A stretch of DNA of 64,000 bases from Sva-07 sp963741755 (GTDB taxonomy: Bacteria > Actinomycetota > Acidimicrobiia > Acidimicrobiales > Ilumatobacteraceae): positions 124,001-188,000 of the forward strand of contig CAVUJG010000002.1 in NCBI GenBank assembly GCA_963741755.1, read 5' to 3'. The translations under genes and the position numbers were made by a program. Below, piece after piece: positions 18,119-30,610 of the stretch (positions within the stretch are counted from its first letter, which is position 1; the number at the start of each line of letters is the position of its first letter). The notes under the pieces are model-generated. The model did no database searches. It was not told the DNA's origin and was given only the letters and a program-made list of their open reading frames with translations.

Positions 18119-18176
18119 CCATGTTTGCGTGCAACTTCGGCTGGGACGGCCCAGCGGAAACCGCACGCAAACGTGG
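18119..18176. repeat. Inverted repeat, family B copy 1
   Basis: Arms CCATGTTTGCGTGC and GCACGCAAACGTGG bracket a GC-rich centre that contains GGCTGGGACGGCCCAGC. The element sits between the convergent aldehyde dehydrogenase and phosphotransferase genes. Three related copies occur at 55263, 59930 and 62532, all sharing a 5' arm based on CGTTTGCGT and the end AACGTGG. Confidence 0.88.
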
Positions 18177-18195
18177 TTGGTCGGTTGGCGACGGG

Positions 18196-19089
18196 CTACT
18201 GGGCGGTCCAGGGCGGCGCGTCGGGGTCGCCGCGCCAGTAGCGGAGTCGGCGTTCGGCCTCCGGACGTGCGCTGGGATCGGCGATCGATGCCGCGACACG
18301 CATGAGCGTGGCGGCCACGAGACGAAGTTGGGCCAGCGCGACCGTCGTCGGATCCTTGCGTAGCGACCGTCCGTAGCCCTGCGCGAACTCCTCGTATTCC
18401 CCCGGCCGACCGCCCCAGCGATCGGCCAGTGTCAGCATCGGGCCGTGGTCCCATCCTCGTGGGGCGGAACACAGCAGGTCCCAATCGAGCAGCACAGGCC
18501 CCTCGCCGCTCATCACCACGTTGCCCGGATGCACGTCACCGTGGCAGAGCACGACCTCGTCGAACTCACCCCACTCACGGTGTCGCTCGACTGCGTCGGC
18601 AAGGCCGTGGCGGGCGGACTCGTCGAGCGCTGGAGCGGCGCGCTCGAGCAGCGACTCGAAGTCCCACCACGGGAAGGCGGTCGGCGATGGCACGGGCACG
18701 GACGCCGGCAGCTCGTGCGGATCGGTCTCGTGGACACGCCGGACGAGCTCGCCGACGCCGACCCAGTCGACCGGCGTGCCCACGTCGTGTATCCGCACCC
18801 ACGCCGTGACGCTGAGCCCATCGACGACCACGACGTCGTCGCGGACCGCTCGGGGCACCGTGACCCCGTGGTCGTGCCAGAACTGAGCCAGTTCCAGCGA
18901 CACGTCGGCGGGAGCATTGGGCGCGCTCACGCGCAACACCACGGGTCCCGCGACGAAGATCGCATTCATCCCGATGCGCAGCAGTTCGGGCGAGTCCAAT
19001 TGCCAGGTATGCGCTGCCCTGGTCGCAGCCCGGGTTGCTGCATCCGAATCGGTGACGGGACGGTCGACGTACGCCCGCAGCGCAGTCAC
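18196..19089 (-). CDS. APH-family phosphotransferase
   Basis: A 297-residue protein of the aminoglycoside/choline kinase-like fold. The catalytic loop reads VVLCHGDVHPGNVVM and the metal-binding DFG equivalent is LLDWDLLCSAPRGWD. The N-lobe is short and lacks an obvious lysine signature. The substrate is unknown; most chromosomal members are not antibiotic-resistance genes. The start is GTG 19089, overlapping the glcE stop (GTGA), so it is probably translated with the glycolate oxidase genes. Confidence 0.88.
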   Translation of the reverse strand: MTALRAYVDRPVTDSDAATRAATRAAHTWQLDSPELLRIGMNAIFVAGPVVLRVSAPNAPADVSLELAQFWHDHGVTVPRAVRDDVVVVDGLSVTAWVRIHDVGTPVDWVGVGELVRRVHETDPHELPASVPVPSPTAFPWWDFESLLERAAPALDESARHGLADAVERHREWGEFDEVVLCHGDVHPGNVVMSGEGPVLLDWDLLCSAPRGWDHGPMLTLADRWGGRPGEYEEFAQGYGRSLRKDPTTVALAQLRLVAATLMRVAASIADPSARPEAERRLRYWRGDPDAPPWTAQ

Positions 19090-19982
19090 GACATCGCCAA
19101 CACGTCGACGCCGGGGTTGAGTCGCCCGGTCGGGTCGAATTCGTGCTTGATGCGGGCATGCAGCGCTCGTACGGCCGGCTCGATGTTGGTCTCGGGGGCC
19201 GGTCGGGCGTGATGGACGATGCCGATACCGATCTCGGCGACAAAGGAGCCATCATCGTGCGCTGCCAAGGCCGCCAGCTCGGAGGGCCGCAACGACCACC
19301 GATTCGGGGGAAGCAGTGGCGGACCGTCGACGGCGGTCAGGTCACCAATGCCGGCCTGTGTTGCCAGGTCGTCGGCGTGCCCGTCGAGCAGCACCCATGT
19401 GGTGCGACCATTCCAGAGCACCGAGGTCGGGCGATACAGGTCTCCGAGCAACTCCCACGGGTCGCGCTCGCTTGTGAACCATCGTTCGCCGACCGGCAAC
19501 GGACGAGTTCGCAGGATCACGTCGGCCAGGAACCCCAGCGTGCCGTGCGAGCCGACGAGCAGTCGGCACAGGTCGAACCCACTGACGTTCTTGACCGTCG
19601 GACCGCCCGCCTTGACCACCTCGCCGCCAGCCGACACATAGCGTGCCTGCAACACCGTGTCCCGCATCGGACCCCAGCCGAGCCGTCGCACACCGCTGCG
19701 ACCCACCGCCAGTGCACCGCCGATCGTTCCGGAACTCGGGATGGCGACGCATTGCCCATGCTCGGCCAGGGCGGCATCGACTTCGTCGACCGGGGTGCCG
19801 GCGCCGCAACCGATCGTCATCTCGGCAGGCTGGATCCAGTCGATGCCCGACGGAGCGCCCACCGCCCGCACCGCCGCAACCGGCCCACCGCGAGTGCCGC
19901 GGCCGGTGATCGTCACCGGGTCGTCGCTGCCGACCTCGTCGGCGAACGCCGCAACAACGCCGTCACGACTCGACGCACTCAC
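19086..19982 (-). CDS. glcE: Glycolate oxidase FAD-binding subunit GlcE
   Basis: A 298-residue FAD-binding type 4 protein, shorter than GlcD. ITGRGTRGGP near residue 20 and GTIGGALAVGRSGVRRLGWG near 80 form the FAD site, and VKAGGPTVKNVSGFDLCRLL near 125 is typical of GlcE. The start is GTG 19982, which overlaps the glcD stop (GTGA). It works with GlcD and GlcF to oxidise glycolate to glyoxylate at the membrane. Confidence 0.88.
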   Translation of the reverse strand: MSASSRDGVVAAFADEVGSDDPVTITGRGTRGGPVAAVRAVGAPSGIDWIQPAEMTIGCGAGTPVDEVDAALAEHGQCVAIPSSGTIGGALAVGRSGVRRLGWGPMRDTVLQARYVSAGGEVVKAGGPTVKNVSGFDLCRLLVGSHGTLGFLADVILRTRPLPVGERWFTSERDPWELLGDLYRPTSVLWNGRTTWVLLDGHADDLATQAGIGDLTAVDGPPLLPPNRWSLRPSELAALAAHDDGSFVAEIGIGIVHHARPAPETNIEPAVRALHARIKHEFDPTGRLNPGVDVLAMS

Positions 19983-21400
19983 ACCCACGCGCCCTCGGGC
20001 ACGCTGTGGATGTCGCCGCATCCGGCCGGACTCGGCAACACCTTGTCTGGGTTCGACAGCATCTTCGGGTCGAACGCGCGACGCAGGTCGGCCTGCGCGG
20101 CGAGATCGACCTCGGAGAACATCAGTGGCATCAGGTCACGCTTCTCCAAGCCGATGCCGTGCTCGCCGCTCAGCACGCCGCCCGCTGCGACCGAAACACG
20201 GACGATCTCGTCACCGGCTGCGTGGACCCGCTCGGTGACCCCCGGCTCACGAGCGTCGTACACCAGCAGTGGATGCAGGTTGCCGTCGCCGGCGTGGAAC
20301 ACGTTGAGCACGAGCAGTTCGTGGCGGGCGGCGATCTCGTAGACCTGAGCAAGCACCTCGGGCAGCTTGTGCCTCGGGACGACCGTGTCGTGGAGGTAGT
20401 AGTTCGGCTTGATGCGTGCGATCGCGCCGAAGGCCGACTTGCGCCCCTTCCACAGCAGCGCCCGTTCGGCATCGTCGGCAGCAACGCGGATCGTGCCGAC
20501 GCTCCGTCGGGCTGCCAGCTCGCGGATCCGCTCGACCTGCGAGGCGACCGAAGCCGGAAGGCCGACCACCTCGATCAGCAGGGCTGCGGCCTGGTCGACC
20601 GGGAGCCCGGCATGGATGAACGCCTCGACCGCCTGCAGACAGAGCTGGTCCATCATCTCCACGGCGGCCGGCACGATGCCGTCGGCGATGATGTCGCTCA
20701 CCAACTGGGCGCCGTCGGCGACATCGCCGAAGTCGAGCAGCATCGTGGCGACGTCAGGCGAGTTCTGCATCAACTTCACGCACACCTTGGTGGCGACGCC
20801 GAACATTCCTTCGCTGCCGACGAACGCACCGCGCAGGTCGTAGCCGTCTGGTTCTGGTTCCTCGCCGCCGAGCACCGCGACGGATCCGTCGGGCAGGACG
20901 ACTTCGATCGCGTGGATGTGCGCGCTGGTGACACCGTCGGCGAGGCAGTGCGGTCCACCGGAGTTGTTGGCGACGTTGCCACCGATCGAGCAGGTCTGCT
21001 GGCTGCTCGGGTCGGGCGCGAAGTGCACGCCGAGGTGCGCAATCTGCGTGGAGAGATCGAGATTCAACACACCGGGTTCGACCCAGGCCATCCGGTTGAC
21101 TGCGTCGACCGACAGGATCCGATTCATCTTCGATGTCGAGATGACGATCGCACCGGTCGACGGCACGGCTCCCCCGGCCAGTCCGGTTCCCGAACCTCGA
21201 GGCACGAACGGCACCCCGAACTCGTTGGCAACCTGAATGATCGCTTGCACATCCGCGGTCGTCTCGGCAAAACACACCACGGCCGGATGTCCCGACAGGT
21301 TGGAAGCATCGCGCCGATACAGGTTGACCTCGGCGGCACCGTCGCGCACCTGGTCGGGTCGCAACCGCTCGCGCAGCCGGGCGACGAGCGGTGTGGTCAC
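19979..21400 (-). CDS. glcD: Glycolate oxidase catalytic subunit GlcD (FAD-linked oxidase)
   Basis: A 473-residue FAD-linked oxidase. The FAD-binding type 4 domain covers residues about 35-215 (VPFVPRGSGTGLAGGAVP; SSQQTCSIGGNVANNSGGPHC), and the C-terminal oxidase domain contains HAGDGNLHPLLV and SGEHGIGLEKR, the flavin and metal contacts of the D-lactate/glycolate oxidase group. The start is GTG 21400, overlapping the upstream stop. It is the first enzyme gene in the run glcD-glcE-phosphotransferase. Confidence 0.94.
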   Translation of the reverse strand: MTTPLVARLRERLRPDQVRDGAAEVNLYRRDASNLSGHPAVVCFAETTADVQAIIQVANEFGVPFVPRGSGTGLAGGAVPSTGAIVISTSKMNRILSVDAVNRMAWVEPGVLNLDLSTQIAHLGVHFAPDPSSQQTCSIGGNVANNSGGPHCLADGVTSAHIHAIEVVLPDGSVAVLGGEEPEPDGYDLRGAFVGSEGMFGVATKVCVKLMQNSPDVATMLLDFGDVADGAQLVSDIIADGIVPAAVEMMDQLCLQAVEAFIHAGLPVDQAAALLIEVVGLPASVASQVERIRELAARRSVGTIRVAADDAERALLWKGRKSAFGAIARIKPNYYLHDTVVPRHKLPEVLAQVYEIAARHELLVLNVFHAGDGNLHPLLVYDAREPGVTERVHAAGDEIVRVSVAAGGVLSGEHGIGLEKRDLMPLMFSEVDLAAQADLRRAFDPKMLSNPDKVLPSPAGCGDIHSVPEGAWV

Positions 21401-21747
21401 TGCGGGGCCTTGCGCTCCTTGCGGCGCATCACGATCACACGACCGCTCTCGACCGGCACGCCGTCGACGAAGACCTGGTCGTCCGGTGCGACGTGTTCGT
21501 CCAGGGAGGTCAAACGGCCTTCCCGCCGGGCTCGGAGTTCATCCTCGGTGTGCTTCATCACCTGACGCCCCTCGCGGACCGCGTCGACGACGTTGCCCGT
21601 CTTGGACCGCACGGTGTTGGCCGCGGATTTCGCAATCTGGGCCGGCGCCATCTGCGAGGCGGTTTCCTTCACCTTCTTCTTCGCATAGCCAGCCGATGCA
21701 AGGCCGGCGACGACGCCGCCGGCGAACCAGGTGACGCGCTTCATCAT
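21397..21747 (-). CDS. Small membrane-associated hypothetical protein (DUF6167-like)
   Basis: A 116-residue protein with a short N-terminal hydrophobic segment (WFAGGVVAGLASAGYA) followed by a charged helical tail (KKKVKETASQMAPAQIAKSA) and a basic end. Actinobacteria often carry such a gene beside a DUF948 gene and rarA, as here; the DUF6167 name is from memory. ATG 21747 overlaps the upstream stop as ATGA and was preferred to the ATG at 21762. Confidence 0.7.
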   Translation of the reverse strand: MMKRVTWFAGGVVAGLASAGYAKKKVKETASQMAPAQIAKSAANTVRSKTGNVVDAVREGRQVMKHTEDELRARREGRLTSLDEHVAPDDQVFVDGVPVESGRVIVMRRKERKAPQ

Positions 21748-22217
21748 GCTCGTTTCCTCCATCGTGACGAGTTCGCTGACGGCAGCGCGCCTGATGCGCC
21801 CGTGCCTTCGATGGCTTGGACATCGAGTGTCCCGAGCGACGGCTGTTTCGGAGCCCCTCGCAAGCGTGCGATCGTCCGTGAGGTGCCACGAGCGAGTCCG
21901 GTCGCCTTGATCATGGGGGCCGAGAAGGTGGTGCGGGCCACGCGTCCGCCCACGGCGTCGCCGATGGCTTCGGCCGAGCCGAGCACACGATCGAACCGTT
22001 CGAGGTCGGCTCGTGCCTCGTCGACGGTGGCGCGAGCTTCGTCGGTGGTGGCGAGCAGTTCGCGGATCAGCGGCGTGGTCTCCATGCGCAGCTGGTCGAC
22101 CTCGCGACGGACGTCGCGCAGCGTGTCGAGCACTCGCAGCAGCACGACGACCAACGCCGCGAAGCCGATCGAGCAGAGCACGGCAGCAACGACGAGGACC
22201 AGTTCCCCTGCGGTCAC
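21744..22217 (-). CDS. DUF948-like membrane-anchored coiled-coil protein
   Basis: A 157-residue protein. An N-terminal transmembrane helix (ELVLVVAAVLCSIGFAALVV) is followed by a long heptad-like helix (RVLDTLRDVRREVDQLRMET and TTDEARATVDEARADLERF), the layout of DUF948. The tail is basic and low in complexity. The function is unknown; it is probably a cell-envelope scaffold. It is coupled to rarA upstream (GTGA) and to the small gene downstream (ATGA). Confidence 0.75.
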   Translation of the reverse strand: MTAGELVLVVAAVLCSIGFAALVVVLLRVLDTLRDVRREVDQLRMETTPLIRELLATTDEARATVDEARADLERFDRVLGSAEAIGDAVGGRVARTTFSAPMIKATGLARGTSRTIARLRGAPKQPSLGTLDVQAIEGTGASGALPSANSSRWRKRA

Positions 22218-23512
22218 GATTCGTCCTCCGACGAGGTTCGGCGCCGACTCATCCGGTCGCCGATCGCCGCTTCGGCGCCGTGTGCGCTCGGCTCGTACCA
22301 GTGCCGGTCGACCAGCGAATCCGGAAGGTACTGCTGGGCAACGGTTCCCGACGCATGGTCGTGAGGATAGTCATAACCCGCGCCGTGCCCGATTGCTGCA
22401 GCCCCCTGATAGTGAGCGTCACGGAGATGCGCCGGCACCTCACCGACGGCTCCGTCTCGCACGTCGGCACGCGCGGTCCAGATGGCGACGGCGCTGCGGT
22501 TGCTCTTCGGCGCCGACGCCAGGTAGATCGCCGCTTGCGCGAGGTTCAACTGGGCCTCCGGAAGTCCGACGTGCTCGAGCGCGTGACCCGCCGCCACGGC
22601 GATCTGCAGCGCGCTGCTGTCGGCGAGACCGACGTCTTCGGAGGCGAAGATGATCATGCGCCGAGCGATGAATCGTGCGTCCTCGCCGGCCTCGAGCATC
22701 CGAGCGAGCCAGTAGACAGCGGCATCGGGATCCGAGCCGCGCATCGATTTGATGAACGCGCTGACGACGTCGTAGTGGTCGTCGCGTCCGTAGCGCAGCG
22801 CCGTCGTGCCGAGTGCCGCCTCGACGTGTTCGAGTTCAACGTTGCCGTAGCCGGCCAACGCGCACGACACCTCGAGCGCCGTGAGCACCTGGCGCCCGTC
22901 GCCACCGGCACGATCGACCAGCAGCGTCACCGCGTCGGCGGTGGCCGTTGCCCCTTCCGCTTCCAGGCCACGGTGCACGAGCGTCTCGATTGCTGGACGG
23001 TCGAGCGGCTCGAGCCGGAACAGCGTCGAACGGCTGCGCAGCGGAGCGTTGACTTCGAAGAACGGGTTCTCGGTGGTGGCGCCGATCAGCGTCAGCGTGC
23101 CATCCTCGACAGCGGGCAGCAGTGCGTCCTGCTGCGACTTCGAGAATCGGTGGATCTCGTCGAGGAACAGGATCGTTCCCTGTCCCCGCTCGCCGAGCCG
23201 CTGACGCGCCCGCTCGATCGTCTCGCGCACATCCTTCACCCCGGCGTTCACCGCCGACAGCTGCTCGAATGCCCGATCGGTGCTGCCGGCCACTGCGAGA
23301 GCAAGCGTGGTCTTGCCGGTGCCGGGCGGGCCCCACAGCAGCGCCGAGGTCAGTCGGTCGGTCTCGACCAGCCGCCGCAGCGGCTTGCCCGCTCCGACCA
23401 GGTGATCCTGGCCAACCACGTCGTCGATCGTCCTCGGACGGAGGCGAGCCGCCAACGGAGCACGGGCTCGTCGCTGTTCTTCTGCTGCCACTGCGAACAG
23501 ATCGTCGCTCAT
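22214..23512 (-). CDS. rarA: Replication-associated recombination protein A (AAA ATPase)
   Basis: A 432-residue MgsA/RarA/WRNIP1 ATPase that acts at stalled replication forks. Walker A is GPPGTGKTT near residue 65, Walker B is ILFLDEIHRF near 118, sensor 1 is GATTENP, and the C-terminal domain contains YWLARMLEAGEDARFIARR and the tetramerisation segment. ATG 23512 gives MSDDLFAVAAEEQRRARAPL; the first residues resemble the SSB/clamp-type LF motif seen in the family. It overlaps the upstream Nudix stop. Confidence 0.95.
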   Translation of the reverse strand: MSDDLFAVAAEEQRRARAPLAARLRPRTIDDVVGQDHLVGAGKPLRRLVETDRLTSALLWGPPGTGKTTLALAVAGSTDRAFEQLSAVNAGVKDVRETIERARQRLGERGQGTILFLDEIHRFSKSQQDALLPAVEDGTLTLIGATTENPFFEVNAPLRSRSTLFRLEPLDRPAIETLVHRGLEAEGATATADAVTLLVDRAGGDGRQVLTALEVSCALAGYGNVELEHVEAALGTTALRYGRDDHYDVVSAFIKSMRGSDPDAAVYWLARMLEAGEDARFIARRMIIFASEDVGLADSSALQIAVAAGHALEHVGLPEAQLNLAQAAIYLASAPKSNRSAVAIWTARADVRDGAVGEVPAHLRDAHYQGAAAIGHGAGYDYPHDHASGTVAQQYLPDSLVDRHWYEPSAHGAEAAIGDRMSRRRTSSEDES

Positions 23513-23943
23513 GAGCTCAGCACTGCCCGATAGGCGTCGCGACGAAAGCCCGCGACGTGTTCGACGAGCCACTCGCGCTCGACCCAGCGCCAGGCAACGA
23601 ACTCGACGTCGTCGGGAATCGGAACCACGTCGTCACGCTGCGCGCGGAAGAAGAACCACCGCTGCGCCTGGCCGAGCCGTCTGCCCTCCGAGCGGACATG
23701 TTCGGGGAACTCGTAGACGATCCAGGTCGGATGCTCCCCGACCATCTCGACATCGTTCGTCCCGAGACCGGTCTCCTCGCCGAGCTCACGCCATGCGGCA
23801 GCAGTCGGCGTCTCACCGACGTCGATTCCACCCTGAGGGAGCTGCCAGGCGTCGGGAACGTCGCTGCGTTCGAAGGCGAGCACCTGGTCGTGCGAGTTGG
23901 TCACCACGGCGACGACGCCGGCCCGGAAGTTCGCGCTCGGCAT
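23509..23943 (-). CDS. Nudix hydrolase, RppH/Ap4A type
   Basis: A 144-residue Nudix protein. The Nudix box is complete: GGIDVGETPTAAAWRELGEE then TGL (pattern G-x5-E-x7-REUxEExGU). The opening FRAGVVAVVTNSHDQVLAFE and the motif WQLPQGGID are like RppH or diadenosine polyphosphate hydrolases, and QRWFFFRAQ supports that. It probably cleaves 5'-triphosphate RNA or dinucleoside polyphosphates. It lies between a TPR protein and rarA on the same strand. Confidence 0.9.
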   Translation of the reverse strand: MPSANFRAGVVAVVTNSHDQVLAFERSDVPDAWQLPQGGIDVGETPTAAAWRELGEETGLGTNDVEMVGEHPTWIVYEFPEHVRSEGRRLGQAQRWFFFRAQRDDVVPIPDDVEFVAWRWVEREWLVEHVAGFRRDAYRAVLSS

Positions 23944-23952
23944 CGATCTCTC

Positions 23953-24987
23953 CTACCGGCCGAGGCTGCGAAGACGATCACGAACATCGGCGAAGTCGTC
24001 GTCGAATTCGAGGATCGTCGAGAACCATCGTCGCGCGCTGATCGGATCGCCCATCCGGTCGTAGAGATCGGCGATGACGTACCACTGACGAAGGTGGAAG
24101 TCCCGAACGGCCTTTGGACGCTTCGTCGCCGGTTCCATCAGAGCAAGCGCACCGCGCAGGTCGTCCTGGTCGGCAAGTGCCCCAGCAGCAACCATTCGAC
24201 CTTCGGCCATGATGTCGTGGCTGGGCGAGGCCTCCTTGATCTCCGCCCACACGCGATCGACCGCAGCCCAGCGGCCTTGCGCGCGTTGGCAGTCGGCGAT
24301 CACCGGGAGCAATGCGGGGTCAGGATGCAGATCCTGCGCAGCTTCGAGTGCGCTGACAGCCTGCTTGTACAGACCCAACCGATAGTTGGCGAGACCGAGC
24401 AGCTCATGGGCGGCGGCAACGGACGGAGCCTCCTTCGCGATCGACGACGCGATCCGACGTGCCTCCTGGAAACGCTCACGATCGAGGGCTTCCGACGCCT
24501 GCGCCAGGCGCTCGGTGAGTCGCGCTCCCCGCTGCGCGCCCAGTGCCGCGGTCAGTTCGGCAGCGACCTCTGGATCGAGCGGCTTCGGCGTCCGGCGCTT
24601 CGACGGGGTTGCGTCGTCGGAGGCGGCTCGGCGAGCGGCGTTCGACGCTTCGCGGCGCACCGAGCCTTCGTCGATCCACTGTTCCGTGGTGCGCTCCTCG
24701 ATCTTGCGGCGCTCGACCTCGGGATCTTGCGGCGCGCGAGGGGCACGACGTTCCTTGACCGCCTTCGAACGGCGCTCGGCCTCCGTCATCGGCTTGGTCA
24801 CCCGCAAGCGGGGGTTGCCTTTGCCCGGGCGGCCCGAACGGCCTGATCGACTGTCATCGGAGCCGCTGCGGCTCTTCGCACCGGAACGCGCTCCAGAGCG
24901 GGCCCCGGGCTTGCCCGACGGACGACTGGGCCCACTACGACGAGCGTCATCACGGCGCGGGGGACGAGAAGACGAGCCGGAAGACAT
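23953..24987 (-). CDS. TPR protein with basic low-complexity N-terminus
   Basis: A 344-residue protein. The first 100 residues are rich in Ser/Arg/Gly/Pro (SGKPGARSGARSGAKSRSG), basic and probably unstructured. Residues about 130-340 are helical repeats of TPR type (AAHELLGLANYRLGLYKQAV; YVIADLYDRMGDPISARRWF). The disordered basic tail suggests RNA or ribosome binding, an inference strengthened only slightly by the position just downstream of the rRNA operon. No enzyme motif is seen. Confidence 0.85.
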   Translation of the reverse strand: MSSGSSSRPPRRDDARRSGPSRPSGKPGARSGARSGAKSRSGSDDSRSGRSGRPGKGNPRLRVTKPMTEAERRSKAVKERRAPRAPQDPEVERRKIEERTTEQWIDEGSVRREASNAARRAASDDATPSKRRTPKPLDPEVAAELTAALGAQRGARLTERLAQASEALDRERFQEARRIASSIAKEAPSVAAAHELLGLANYRLGLYKQAVSALEAAQDLHPDPALLPVIADCQRAQGRWAAVDRVWAEIKEASPSHDIMAEGRMVAAGALADQDDLRGALALMEPATKRPKAVRDFHLRQWYVIADLYDRMGDPISARRWFSTILEFDDDFADVRDRLRSLGR

Positions 24988-25047
24988 GGGTCGCCATGCT
25001 ACGGCGCACCGGTGCGCAACGGCGCCGATTCGGTGCGAAAACGCGAA

Positions 25048-25081
25048 GAACGCACTGCCGGCAAACCCGGTCAGTGCGTTC
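25048..25081 (-). terminator. Rho-independent-like terminator of the rRNA operon
   Basis: On the minus strand the 5S gene is followed by a hairpin with arms GAACGCACTG and CAGTGCGTTC plus inner CCGG pairs, then CTTCGCGTTTTCG. It lies about 10 bases after the 5S end, so it is well placed to stop the rRNA transcript before the TPR gene. Confidence 0.75.
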
Positions 25082-25091
25082 CTCGATCGAA

Positions 25092-25209
<118 letters not shown>

Positions 25210-25244
25210 TCAGTTGTCAAAGAGGGGTGACCCTCAAGGACTCC

Positions 25245-25259
25245 AGAGCAAGCACGAGC
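25245..25259 (-). other. 23S precursor processing stem, 3' side
   Basis: The plus-strand sequence AGAGCAAGCACGAGC here is the exact reverse complement of GCTCGTGCTTGCTCT at 28386-28400. The two sites flank the 23S gene, so in the precursor RNA they form a 15-base-pair stem, the usual RNase III target. Confidence 0.85.
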
Positions 25260-28335
<3,076 letters not shown>

Positions 28336-28385
28336 AGAACAAGTTATCTCGTTCATTGGGCAGCCCGAAGGCCGCCCGAAAAGAT

Positions 28386-28400
28386 GCTCGTGCTTGCTCT
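28386..28400 (-). other. 23S precursor processing stem, 5' side
   Basis: GCTCGTGCTTGCTCT on the plus strand is the partner of 25245-25259 across the 23S gene, complementary over 15 bases without mismatch. Confidence 0.85.
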
Positions 28401-28503
28401 GCAGTTCTCAAGGAGCCACCGAACCAGCGGTGCCGGCCCGCACCCTCGAGATACTCGAGGACAAGACCAGCTCGACGCTGGGGTGTGAGGGAACAACTCC
28501 CTC

Positions 28504-28520
28504 AAAACGGAAGAGAAGAC
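28504..28520 (-). other. 16S precursor processing stem, 3' side
   Basis: AAAACGGAAGAGAAGAC here is the exact reverse complement of GTCTTCTCTTCCGTTTT at 30439-30455. The pair flanks the 16S gene and should form a 17-base-pair stem in the precursor. Confidence 0.85.
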
Positions 28521-28662
28521 GGTGACCGACGAAGCACGTGTCAGAAAGAGGGACCGAATCCCTACAACCTCTGATCGTTACGACGACAGTCCACCAGTGC
28601 ACCAACAGGTGTGTCTCGCACCCGGATCGAACGAAATGTCGATCATCGAGTGGAGAAGCACT

Positions 28663-30187
<1,525 letters not shown>

Positions 30188-30438
30188 AAAACGTGGCCAA
30201 CTCCTCGACCCACCGAAGTGAGCGTTCAGAGCCGGCGACGATAGTCAGCGAGCGCACCATCCGAGTCGGGAAAGACTCATGTGGACGATGCGTCCTTGCT
30301 GTTCGATCGACTCGAGGTACAAAGCTCGAGCCGACCAGTTAACCGTGTTGCTGCCGTCAGGGTAGACGACAGCGAAATTGACAGACAGTTCCGTGACCAT
30401 CCCGAGGGATGGGCGCGTACTGCCCGCACTGGCGTTCT

Positions 30439-30455
30439 GTCTTCTCTTCCGTTTT
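30439..30455 (-). other. 16S precursor processing stem, 5' side
   Basis: GTCTTCTCTTCCGTTTT on the plus strand, perfect partner of 28504-28520 on the other side of the 16S gene. Confidence 0.85.
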
Positions 30456-30576
30456 CAAGGAGCCGAAGCTCAGGCACGCACCATGAACAGTGGAGATCCT
30501 TGCGGGTCTTCGTCGTTCGGCGTTGGTGCCGAGTGGCCTTTCCGGAGGGTTGAACCGCTCCGTGAGGCGGAGTTAG

Positions 30577-30604
30577 AAGATAGCAGTTTCGTAACGCTTT
30601 GCAA
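30577..30604 (-). promoter_or_regulatory. Probable rRNA operon promoter
   Basis: On the minus strand, -35 TTGCAA (30599-30604) and -10 TATCTT (30577-30582) are separated by 16 bases. The -35 box starts only 7 bases after the tyrS stop codon, and the 16S gene begins about 390 bases downstream. This is the best sigma-70-like pair in the leader; further promoters may exist. Confidence 0.6.
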
Positions 30605-30610
30605 CACGCC

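Larger units (their letters stand above)
30188..30610 (-). other. rRNA operon leader region
   Basis: 423 bases between the tyrS stop and the 16S 5' end, without a convincing gene. It holds the promoter at 30577-30604, the 5' strand of the 16S processing stem (30439-30455) and the CAAGGAGCC block shared with the spacer. The weak open frames here have no family features. Confidence 0.8.

Noticed and set aside
18196..19089. Aminoglycoside resistance gene
   Set aside because: The kinase fold is clear, but the chromosomal context with glycolate oxidase gives no reason to assign antibiotic resistance.
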